Assembly: GCA_013314755.1 (NCBI GenBank)
Contig: JABUFA010000015.1
Location: 1-64,000 of the forward strand
Direction: 5' to 3'
DNA: 64,000 bases
From: Chthonomonadia bacterium
Lineage (GTDB): Bacteria > Armatimonadota > HRBIN16
Below, in pieces: positions 27,792-34,983 of this stretch. The position numbers were made by a program, and so were the translations under genes. The notes below the pieces were generated by a model. That model was given only the letters and a program-made list of their open reading frames with translations. It made no database searches and was not told the origin of the DNA. Position 1 is the first letter of the stretch. Each line of letters begins with the position of its first letter.

Positions 27792-29234
27792 CTACATGAC
27801 AACCGTGATCTGGTTTACCCGAGCCTCCACCCCATCGAAAACTACGGATTCCCCCAGCAAAGCCTGTCCTTCACGCTTGACTTGCTCCGCCTGCTCCACA
27901 TTGCCGGTAGCAGACGCCAGCTTTTCGGTCAGACTAAAAAGATTTCTCAACCTATCCTTAACCACCGCTTCGGAAGGGTAATAGCACCAGTCAGGCGATG
28001 GCAGTGTTCCCCATGCCTTAGCAACGAAACGACAAGCTAGCCGAAGTCGCCGATGGGCATAATGTAGCCGAGCCACCTCGATCAATGCCTCGATATACTT
28101 TTGAGACCGGCGCAGCAGGCGATGAAACGTTCGCAATGCCTCTTTGTAGTTACGTCTGAACATCAGTTCGCCCCACCTGAACAGGGGTAACTCTTCCGAT
28201 GGCGCTAGTGCGTGCCATTGGGCGATGTAGTGCATCTCTGCTTCGACATCTTGTGCTTTAGCAGCACTCTCCGCAGCATAAGCTAGCATCCGACGTTCTT
28301 GCCACGTTTTCCAGCCATCCAGCAAGATGTCAACATCCGCTGGAAGATCGCTCAACAGGGTAAACGCTTGTTCGTAGTTGCCGTTGTGCAACTGATGCGT
28401 AATGACTGCACATTGCTGAGCCAGTTCCAACAAACGCTTTACTGGAGTGTGGTCTACTACCGAAAGTAGCGAAGTGGTCTCAAGATGATACTGACCCGTA
28501 GGCGAAAACGAATCGCGGAGCCAGCGCAGGTAACCATCACTATCACCCAGTATAGCAATCCCCGCTTCTATCACCTGACGAGCCTGGTTTACGCTGCCCG
28601 TCAGGGCTAAAGCAGCAAAGGTCACCTCGTATAGTTCTTCGAGCGTCACACGAATGATAGTTTCGCTGGGGTAATATATCCATTCTGGCTTCCGTAAAAC
28701 CTGCCAGCTTCGTTGAGCAAACCTCATCATGTCTCTTACCGCTGCTCTTTGGTCGGCAGACCGCTTCTGTCCGAGCGAGTTCACTCGATGCACGGCACAC
28801 CGTGCCATCCACGTCCAGCCCTCAATGGAACGAGGGCATCGCCTCAGCAATTCCCATAGTTCCTGCTCCGCAGAGCGATAATTACCAGCCATAATCATGT
28901 CCTCGGCCAGGAGCAAACGGGGCAACAAAGCAGAAGGCTCATGGATGACCTGCTCCTTTCGCCACCTCAGGGCATTTTCCCAATCGTCCACCTCCTCATA
29001 TCGCATTGCCAGTTCATCCAGCGCGTCAGTAATAATTTCGCTTGCATAAGGCGCAAAGCCCTCTCCACCGTTCGCCAAAACGGAGTGCGCTGTCGACAAA
29101 GCAAGTTCCCCTTCTCCTCGGCTAAGGTGTTTTGATGCCCTTTCCAGAAGACAGGCGTTCTCTAGGCATCTCCGAGCATCTTCAAAGGATACTGCTTTTA
29201 GCCATTCAGCCTCGCCCATGGTATTTCTTTTCAA
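27792..29234 (-). CDS. TPR-like helical repeat protein (candidate immunity protein)
   Basis: 480 aa, almost entirely alpha-helical with tetratricopeptide-like pairs: YEEVDDWENALRWRKEQVI, GNYRSAEQELWELLRRCP, RRNYKEALRTFHRLLRRS. The two halves look like a duplication: EWIYYPSETIIRVTLEELYE in the first half matches DWCYYPSEAVVKDRLRNLFS in the second. The TTG start (29234) has GAGAGG four bases upstream; the next in-frame ATG is 29219. It begins 16 bases after the stop of the Rhs tip at 29251, so I propose it is that tip's immunity protein. No signal peptide. Confidence 0.7.
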   Translation of the reverse strand: MKRNTMGEAEWLKAVSFEDARRCLENACLLERASKHLSRGEGELALSTAHSVLANGGEGFAPYASEIITDALDELAMRYEEVDDWENALRWRKEQVIHEPSALLPRLLLAEDMIMAGNYRSAEQELWELLRRCPRSIEGWTWMARCAVHRVNSLGQKRSADQRAAVRDMMRFAQRSWQVLRKPEWIYYPSETIIRVTLEELYEVTFAALALTGSVNQARQVIEAGIAILGDSDGYLRWLRDSFSPTGQYHLETTSLLSVVDHTPVKRLLELAQQCAVITHQLHNGNYEQAFTLLSDLPADVDILLDGWKTWQERRMLAYAAESAAKAQDVEAEMHYIAQWHALAPSEELPLFRWGELMFRRNYKEALRTFHRLLRRSQKYIEALIEVARLHYAHRRLRLACRFVAKAWGTLPSPDWCYYPSEAVVKDRLRNLFSLTEKLASATGNVEQAEQVKREGQALLGESVVFDGVEARVNQITVVM

Positions 29235-29250
29235 TCATCCTCTCCACAGC

Positions 29251-29945
29251 TTATGGGCATCGAGGGTTATATGGGAAACCTCCTCCTTCCCAGAACTGCG
29301 ACTTATCGTCTGGGATGTTATATGGTTGTGGATATTTGGGTCTAGGACGCTTCCCCTTCCTTCCTCCTTCTTCCCATTCCTCTTGTTCTTGCTTCGCTTT
29401 CTCCCGAGCTCGGCGCTTCTCCCTTCCGTGTATCTTCTCACGCGGCCTGTCCGACCAGTCGTCGATATGGTCGGCGACGTATTTCACCGCGATACTGACG
29501 CCGACCACGATGCCAGCGCCGATAATTAATTCTCGCACGCCAGGAATTAGTAGCCCTGGCAGCGCGATCGCTGCGGGATTGTCTCCACTCGGATCCACCC
29601 GCATGATCGGCTCATGCTCGCAATACAGATACGGGTGTTCGCTCAATACCGCATCCCGGCTAATGAACCTGCCTACCTGCGGGTCATAGTACCGAGCGCC
29701 CACATGCAGTAAACCCGCATCGCCATCGTCCCGATAGCCCCACGCACCTGCATAACGATACGGGTTAGCACTGCTACCCCACTGCGCCACCGGATTGCCA
29801 AAACCATCGCTTGTGAAGGTGCTCGTCACCGCCTGAACGGGGTCTACCGTCGCCCGCGTCGTGCCCTGACCGTCACTCAGCACCACCTCACCGTTGCGGG
29901 CTATCAAACTGTTGCCGTAACGGTAGATCAGGGTGACCGCTTCGC
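29251..29945 (-). CDS. Orphan Rhs core fragment with C-terminal tip (type B, second copy)
   Basis: About 218 aa from the first possible start (TTG 29907); Rhs-like sequence in the same frame (AVTLIYRYGNSLIARNGEVVLSDGQG) reaches back to near 29945, where a stop cuts it off. It is thus a 5'-truncated piece of a larger Rhs gene. The core GYRDDGDAGLLHVGARYYDP is followed by FISRD and then a tip with one hydrophobic helix (LIIGAGIVVGVSIAVKYV). The tail is charged and proline-rich, ending FWEGGGFPYNPRCP. The core repeats at 27525-27741. The tip differs completely from that copy. Confidence 0.8.
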
Positions 29946-30058
29946 ACTGTTGTCGCGATTATAATCCAATCTCGCGAGAAATGCAAGGGCTTTGGTGATA
30001 AAAATAAGCCAATCCGCGTCGCCGCGTGGAGGGCGAGGCGGGCGCCGAGCCGTTGTCG

Positions 30059-30136
30059 ACCTAACCCCCAACCGCTTCCCTGCGAGGGAAGGGGAGATTC
30101 TCCTCTCCCCGCGTCGGGGAGAGGCTGGGAGAGGGG
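30059..30136. repeat. Dispersed palindromic repeat inserted at a gene end
   Basis: GACCTAACCCCCA, TTCCCTGCGAGGGAA and CTCCTCTCCCC/GGGGAGAGG repeat the block at 10259-10329 almost base for base. The stop codon and last codons of the 323-aa protein lie inside it. The gap 29946-30058 has only a decayed piece of the GGAGGGCGAGGC type (about 30029-30052). Confidence 0.75.
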
Positions 30137-31032
30137 TTTTTGTGTCCTGGCTGTAGTATTTCCGATATCTCCACGCGCCGAATGGCTAATCGTTTGGCGA
30201 GAGTGGGGTCAGATACCACCCGTCCTTTGGCATCAAAAGTAAATGAAGCACGCCGTCCATCGTTGTAGGAGATGGTACATTTTATTCCCGTTTTGGGAAT
30301 GCTTTCCGGCAGAAACGCCGCTGCAAATCCAGACCTGCGGTAGGACACATCGTTGCGGAACGAATAGGCTACTGGTGAAGGAGTGAGCGTGTAACCCTTG
30401 ACCTCCGCATCAGCAGACCAATCCTGTCTCATGCCGAACCAGACCAGTCGTTCCATGCTGACAGCCTGCTCTACTCTTTTGCCTTGTGGCTGGAACTGGG
30501 GACCATGCTTATTCCAGTGGTTGCTATACGTTAGCGGAGGATACCCCAGAGCAGGGTCGAGCCGGTCGGCAACAGCGAGAACTTGTTCCGAGTGGGTGCC
30601 ATCTGTTAAGTTGACAAGCAGTTTGTTTTCGCGAGTTGTCTCTGTCGCCTTCACACCGACAATCATCCGGAAAGCTTCATCGGGTATCTGTGGGTCTTCG
30701 ATTGGTATCCAATGGTAGTATACGAAGACAACCCTGTGTGGTGTGAGGTCGGGAAGCGGCATCGTGGACGAGAGGGAGCGATTCAAGTATATCCAAGCGT
30801 AGAACCCTCTGGAATCGTTATCCGAATGCTTATGGGGTGGAACTACCGTACGGAGCACTGCATTGCTCAAGGGGCGCAACCGGGTCGCCCCCAATTTGAC
30901 GCTGATGGAGGGAGAATCGTCTGCTCGCTGCACTCGCAGCAAACGAAACACGTTCGCGAGGCGCGTCGTGAAGAAACCCGTGATGACAACACCCAGTAAC
31001 ACGATAGCGACCAACAGCACGCGCTTGACCAT
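30061..31032 (-). CDS. Membrane-anchored hypothetical protein with a repeat-derived C-terminus
   Basis: 323 aa. ATG 31032 has AGGAGG upstream. A single N-terminal TM segment (VLLVAIVLLGVVITGFF) is followed by a large beta-rich extracytoplasmic part. That part contains RVVFVYYHWIPIEDP and VSMERLVWFGMRQDW. I do not recognise the family. The last 26 or so residues (SPSLSPTRGEEN..) are encoded by the dispersed repeat also found at 10261-10329, so the original stop has been overrun by a repeat insertion. It lies between two Rhs fragments on the same strand. An immunity or accessory role is possible. Confidence 0.65.
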   Translation of the reverse strand: MVKRVLLVAIVLLGVVITGFFTTRLANVFRLLRVQRADDSPSISVKLGATRLRPLSNAVLRTVVPPHKHSDNDSRGFYAWIYLNRSLSSTMPLPDLTPHRVVFVYYHWIPIEDPQIPDEAFRMIVGVKATETTRENKLLVNLTDGTHSEQVLAVADRLDPALGYPPLTYSNHWNKHGPQFQPQGKRVEQAVSMERLVWFGMRQDWSADAEVKGYTLTPSPVAYSFRNDVSYRRSGFAAAFLPESIPKTGIKCTISYNDGRRASFTFDAKGRVVSDPTLAKRLAIRRVEISEILQPGHKNPSPSLSPTRGEENLPFPRREAVGG

Positions 31033-31048
31033 TGCTGCCTCCTGTTGG

Positions 31049-31200
31049 ACACCGGTTCAGCGACAGGGGTTGATACAGGTTGCCAAGGTACTTGTCTGCC
31101 GTTATCCACCGACCCACCGCCGGCTCGTAATACCGCGCGCCTACATGCATTATACCCGCATCGCCGTCGTCGCGGTAGCCCCAGTCTCCGGCAAAGGTGT
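31049..31200 (-). pseudogene. Rhs core remnant without a tip (type A)
   Basis: About 150 bases nearly identical to 35245-35396 in the large Rhs gene, encoding FAGDWGYRDDGDAGIMHVG and the following ARYYEPAVGRWITADKYLG up to SLNR. Identity stops on both sides at sharp edges, and there is no start, tip or ribosome site. It is a recombination scar lying just upstream of the 323-aa membrane protein gene. Confidence 0.8.
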
Positions 31201-31287
31201 GAGCAGCCAGAGCGTGTACGCTACCTGCCACACAGACAGTGTACCCCTGCCGAGCCAGTTACTTCCGTCGCAATTCTTTGCCGCAGA

Positions 31288-31740
31288 TTAGGACTGATCC
31301 GAACCAATCTCAACAGTTATCGCGAAACCTTTCACCCGGATTGAGAAGCGTAAGGGAATATCTGTCAGCACCGTGATGACCTGCGAAGACGGGTCAAAAA
31401 CGAGTATGTTAAAAGGATACAGACCAACGTGTTCGGTATCAACGAGGGAGTAGTCAGACACATTCTCAATACGCAGTATGGCAGGGACGAGCCGGACTTG
31501 CGTTCGCCGTGCTGGTCGTAAAAAGCGGAACCAGCGTGCGACAGTTGCGCGAAGCCCCCGGTGACCTGCATGCAAATCTTCCGCTGGTACTAACACTGTC
31601 TGTTCGTAGCTGAACGGTATGAGCAACACACCAGCTTCGGCATCGAAAGAGATGCGCTCGACATCAAAAAAGCAATCATGGATGAGGTTGTGGATTGCAT
31701 CAAGGAACTCCGGCGAGTCCACTTTGAGTACCAGACCCAT
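31288..31740 (-). CDS. Small acidic protein after an Rhs tip (candidate immunity protein)
   Basis: 150 aa. ATG 31740 has GAGGTGA upstream; a GTG at 31749 overlaps that site. The protein is soluble, beta-rich and without a signal: VERISFDAEAGVLLIPF, VRLVPAILRIENV, FNILVFDPSSQVITV. It starts 88 bases downstream of the tip at 31828-32193 on the same strand. Immunity genes usually sit directly behind the tip they neutralise, so I infer that role. Family not recognised. Confidence 0.6.
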   Translation of the reverse strand: MGLVLKVDSPEFLDAIHNLIHDCFFDVERISFDAEAGVLLIPFSYEQTVLVPAEDLHAGHRGLRATVARWFRFLRPARRTQVRLVPAILRIENVSDYSLVDTEHVGLYPFNILVFDPSSQVITVLTDIPLRFSIRVKGFAITVEIGSDQS

Positions 31741-31827
31741 CACCTTCACCTCGCTTCCCCGATGACCTCGCAGCGGGCTGAAAGCACTGCCTCGTTCAAA
31801 GATCTGTTATCAATGATGTGTAATGGA

Positions 31828-32340
31828 CTATTTATTATACCATCGCCACCACTCAGGAAGCGGTATTCTCCATATTTTGTGGCTCTTTTTTATGCCCATC
31901 TTATACACGACAACCTGAAGGTGCGGCAGGAGTTTATCGCCAAAGCTATGGTGAGGAGGATGGAACCTCGCTTTGATTGCTATCATACCGATAGTCGCCG
32001 TACCTCGAAATATCGCAACAGCACCACCCGCTAAACCGCCAATAAGACCTCCACCGACGTAATACCACCATGGGTCGTTAATCCGTCCGTCATCGAAATA
32101 GTCTTTCGCCCCCTCGAGCAACAAACCACCTGCGGCACCGATGGCAACGGCTAAGAGTAATGGAAACCTGCCACTCGGATCCACCCCGTTCACGGGGTCG
32201 TCTTCGCAATACAGATAACCGGTTCAACGACAGGATCTGGTACAGGTTGCCACAGTAATTATCCGCAGTGATCCCACGACCTAACGCCAGCTCGTCATGG
32301 TGCACCCCTATATGCAGTATACCCACATCGCCTGTAACCG
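31828..32340 (-). pseudogene. Orphan Rhs fragment with tip, core frameshifted (type A)
   Basis: The core part (about 32200-32340) is a decayed copy of the large Rhs gene: GILHIGVHHDELALGRGITADNY replaces the usual IMHVGARYYEPAVGRWITADKY. One extra A near 32216 shifts the frame before YLYCEDDPVNGVDPSGR. From 32193 the tip frame is open for 121 codons: a glycine-rich hydrophobic part, then FHPPHHSFGDKLLPHLQVVV, a lysine-rich stretch and IPLPEWWRW. Paired histidines and lysines suggest a nuclease-like tip, but that is a guess. Without an upstream donor it should not be secreted. Confidence 0.75.
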
Positions 32341-32348
32341 GCTCATGT

Positions 32349-33293
32349 CTATGTTCCTAAGGTGTAGCCCACCAGATACTGCGTATCTGCGTACACGATC
32401 TCCAGAAGCGCGGCAAGTAAAGCCTCCATGACAAAAGGTAACACCGCCCATCCAAGGCGGCGATATGCCTGCCACAACCAAACCGACACAACCAGGGGAG
32501 CCACACTTGTTGCCCACAAATACAGGGACGAATTGAATGCAAACGACTGCCAGAGATAGATTGTGTAAAGAAAAGTGAGTGACAGCATGGGAAGCGCGGG
32601 CAACGATTCGACAAGAAGAACACGCCCGGAAGCTAAAAGCATTCGTTCAATCAACGAGCAACAGGTGATAACGAAAAAGTAAGCTCTCGCGAAGGCGCCG
32701 AGCGTCAGCGACAGGAATACCTGTGCCATGAACAGATAGCTTGCCTGCTGCACTGAGACTGTGATCTCTTCTATGCCGGCTTGTCTGGATGCCTGCCGGA
32801 CCGCGTCGTACACAAGGGCTATCAGCAACAGCACGCCCAGAAAAGCGAGCGGACGGATAGCGGGTAAAGCATCACCTGTATTGAACGAAATACGTTTGCA
32901 CAGCCACCGGGACAAGCATAGCAGAACCACCCATCCGGCTGCCTGAAGTACAAGTCCGTATATCCCTTTCACCTCTGTAACAACAGGCGATGGTACTCCT
33001 GCTACGGTCCACTGCAGGATGATGGATAGCAACAGATTCATGAAAGTTGCCACAGTCACTGCACCCAGTATTGCCACCGCTGAGAAGATCTGAGGAGCCT
33101 GCCGGACTGCAATGGACGCGCCGATGAGAAGTACCAGAATGAGCAACAAGCCTGCGCAAACGTGCTGGGGAACTCCTGACCCCCACGCTGCGCGTAAAGC
33201 CTCGGCATATCGTTTCTGATGCCATAAAACTGCGGACAGTCTCCACCCGTATGTTTTCTTCTCCAGCTTTGTGGTGGCGTTCTGCTGACGAAC
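32349..33293 (-). pseudogene. C-terminal membrane half of a gene split by TAG
   Basis: From just after the TAG at 33296-33294 the frame is open without an ATG, through ATTKLEKKTYGWRLSAVLWH and QKRYAEALRAAWGSGV, then seven or so TM helices (first start-like codon TTG 33149) to VGYTLGT. It continues the frame of the small gene at 33294-33569. The joined product (about 405 aa) has the layout of its neighbour at 33715-34872: signal peptide, helical domain, multi-TM part. Both share YW/LW-HQ-RY-type helix ends and WATSVAP/WALSVAP near the C-terminus. They are paralogues in the Rhs locus. Confidence 0.7.
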
Positions 33294-33569
33294 CTAGTAA
33301 TCCTTCTCTGCGATCTGCCAGAGTCCCAGCTCCTTAGCCAGCCATGCCCTCCAGGTTACCAGTTCGGGATTTTTATCGCCCCGCGCAATGGCTCTGTCTA
33401 TCTCGCGATAGCGTTCCTGCATCACAGCCTTGTTGGGGTTTCCCCACCGGTCGAAAGCCTGCGTCCACCATGATGGGTTGCCCAATGCGCTGTGCGGGTA
33501 GCAAAGGGCACATGTCATAGCCATCGCGGTTGCCAGCAGAACGCGCCGCATCGTTGCCCACATTGGCAT
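33294..33569 (-). pseudogene. N-terminal secreted half of the same split gene
   Basis: 91 codons from ATG 33569, which has GGAGG five bases upstream. A signal peptide (MRRVLLATAMAMTCALCYPHSALG) precedes a short helical domain, WWTQAFDRWGNPNKAVMQER and WRAWLAKELGLWQIAEKDY, then TAG. If translated alone it would give a secreted peptide of about 65 residues. Comparison with the paralogue at 33715-34872 places the stop in the middle of the helical domain, so it is most simply a nonsense mutation. A longer upstream frame runs into a dispersed repeat (33638-33660) and is not used. Confidence 0.65.
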
Positions 33570-33637
33570 GTGCACCTCCCCCGTTGCATTCGGCTGCAGG
33601 AGCCTCCATCTGGATCCGCTATCTGCCCGCAGGTGAG

Positions 33638-33660
33638 CCTCTCCCCGCGTCGGGGAGAGG
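33638..33660. repeat. Dispersed 23-base palindrome
   Basis: CCTCTCCCC-GCGTC-GGGGAGAGG, identical to 349-371 and 38604-38626. It sits between the two paralogous membrane protein genes, in the only spacer between them. Confidence 0.75.
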
Positions 33661-33714
33661 GGTCTTCCTACCCCCTGCGGGGAGGACGGGCGGGGCTTCC
33701 GCGTGCAAAGTTTG

Positions 33715-34872
33715 CTATACCCAGTATGCATACTCCAGCAGGGATCTCACCGCCTGAAGAAGACTGTACCACCAGAAGGGAACGGCGGCAACCCACCAGC
33801 GCGGCTTCAATACGTAAAGCAGAACAGCAGGTGCGACGCTGAGTGCCCAGAAATGTGCCGTTGTCCACAGCAAATCAGGAAGCGGCTTCCACGCGAAGGA
33901 CGAAATAGCGGGAAGAGCCAGAACACATATCGCTCCCACGATACCGAAAGACCGCCTCGCTACCCCGTAATACAACATGACAAAATATACGGCTAACGCG
34001 ACGTCTTTCAGAACCAGTTCTGCAAGGATCTTCAAAAAAGCGGGCTGGTTGATAGACACAGCAAGAGATGAGAGCGAGTAGGCGTCTGAGCGAAGAGACA
34101 GCAGAGGAAGCGCCTGCAGCAGCCCCTGCAAGATTAACCCTGCCGCCGCGAAACCAAGCAGTCTCGACCTGTCAGACACCGCTTCGCTATGGGTTGCGGT
34201 GAACAACAGGCGTCGCATCAACCACAGGCTACCCACCAAAAGGGTTCCGTAAAGAAGCACGGAATAAACTACCTCAGCCAATCGCTCCGCCCGAAGCGAG
34301 ATGGGGAAGGGCGCTCCGCTGACCAGAATGCCAGCAATCATCTCATAAGGAGCTATCAGCAGGTTGAAAATGAACGCAACAGCCGTCGCCCAGAAGATAC
34401 CCCTGTTACCGACCCGCCTGGAAAGCCACCAAGCGAAAGCGAGTAGAACCAGAGGCAAGAGCATACGACGGAGACTGGTGAGCAGATAGCGACTGAGCTC
34501 CGGCGACCGCAGAAACGCCGAATACCTGCCCTGACGCCAGTAAGTGTGCAAGAGCCAGCGACTGCACCATTCCTGCTTTTGCTGACCGCACGCGAGCAGT
34601 GACTGCTGGATATGGCTCCATTCCCCACGCTCAGCAAGGAGGCGCACCTGCACGTATGTAAGCCACTGGTCCTGAGGGTACTTCGCTTGCAGGCTATGCA
34701 GCAGGGGAATGAGGCTCTCGGCGGCGTCGGGTTTGAGACGCAGTTGCTGGTCATACACCTCTCTCCACGTCTGCACCAGCCTGTGGTAATCGGCATCGCG
34801 AGGCGCAGGCTGACCGGCGACAGACGCTGCCATGACCATCAAAGCGACAGGGATTAGTGCGTTTCGGTACAT
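33715..34872 (-). CDS. Exported helical domain plus multi-TM protein (candidate Rhs immunity protein)
   Basis: 385 aa. ATG 34872 follows AGGTGAACAAC. A signal peptide ending near VAGQPA leads to a TPR-like helical domain (about 25-135: LIPLLHSLQAKYPQDQWL, LLAERGEWSHIQQSLLA). Eight or so TM helices follow. It is the intact paralogue of the gene split at 33294. It begins about 110 bases after the stop of the large Rhs gene on the same strand. A membrane protein directly behind a toxin gene may protect against a membrane-acting tip. That is inference, and no family is recognised. Confidence 0.65.
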   Translation of the reverse strand: MYRNALIPVALMVMAASVAGQPAPRDADYHRLVQTWREVYDQQLRLKPDAAESLIPLLHSLQAKYPQDQWLTYVQVRLLAERGEWSHIQQSLLACGQQKQEWCSRWLLHTYWRQGRYSAFLRSPELSRYLLTSLRRMLLPLVLLAFAWWLSRRVGNRGIFWATAVAFIFNLLIAPYEMIAGILVSGAPFPISLRAERLAEVVYSVLLYGTLLVGSLWLMRRLLFTATHSEAVSDRSRLLGFAAAGLILQGLLQALPLLSLRSDAYSLSSLAVSINQPAFLKILAELVLKDVALAVYFVMLYYGVARRSFGIVGAICVLALPAISSFAWKPLPDLLWTTAHFWALSVAPAVLLYVLKPRWWVAAVPFWWYSLLQAVRSLLEYAYWV

Positions 34873-34983
34873 GTTGTTCACCTGATAGGCAAAACTCTGC
34901 CTGTGCCCCTAAATGTGTCTCCGTCAGTATGGACACAACAGCCCTGTTATAAGTTGCTATCTGGAGCCGTATTTCCGACCCCC

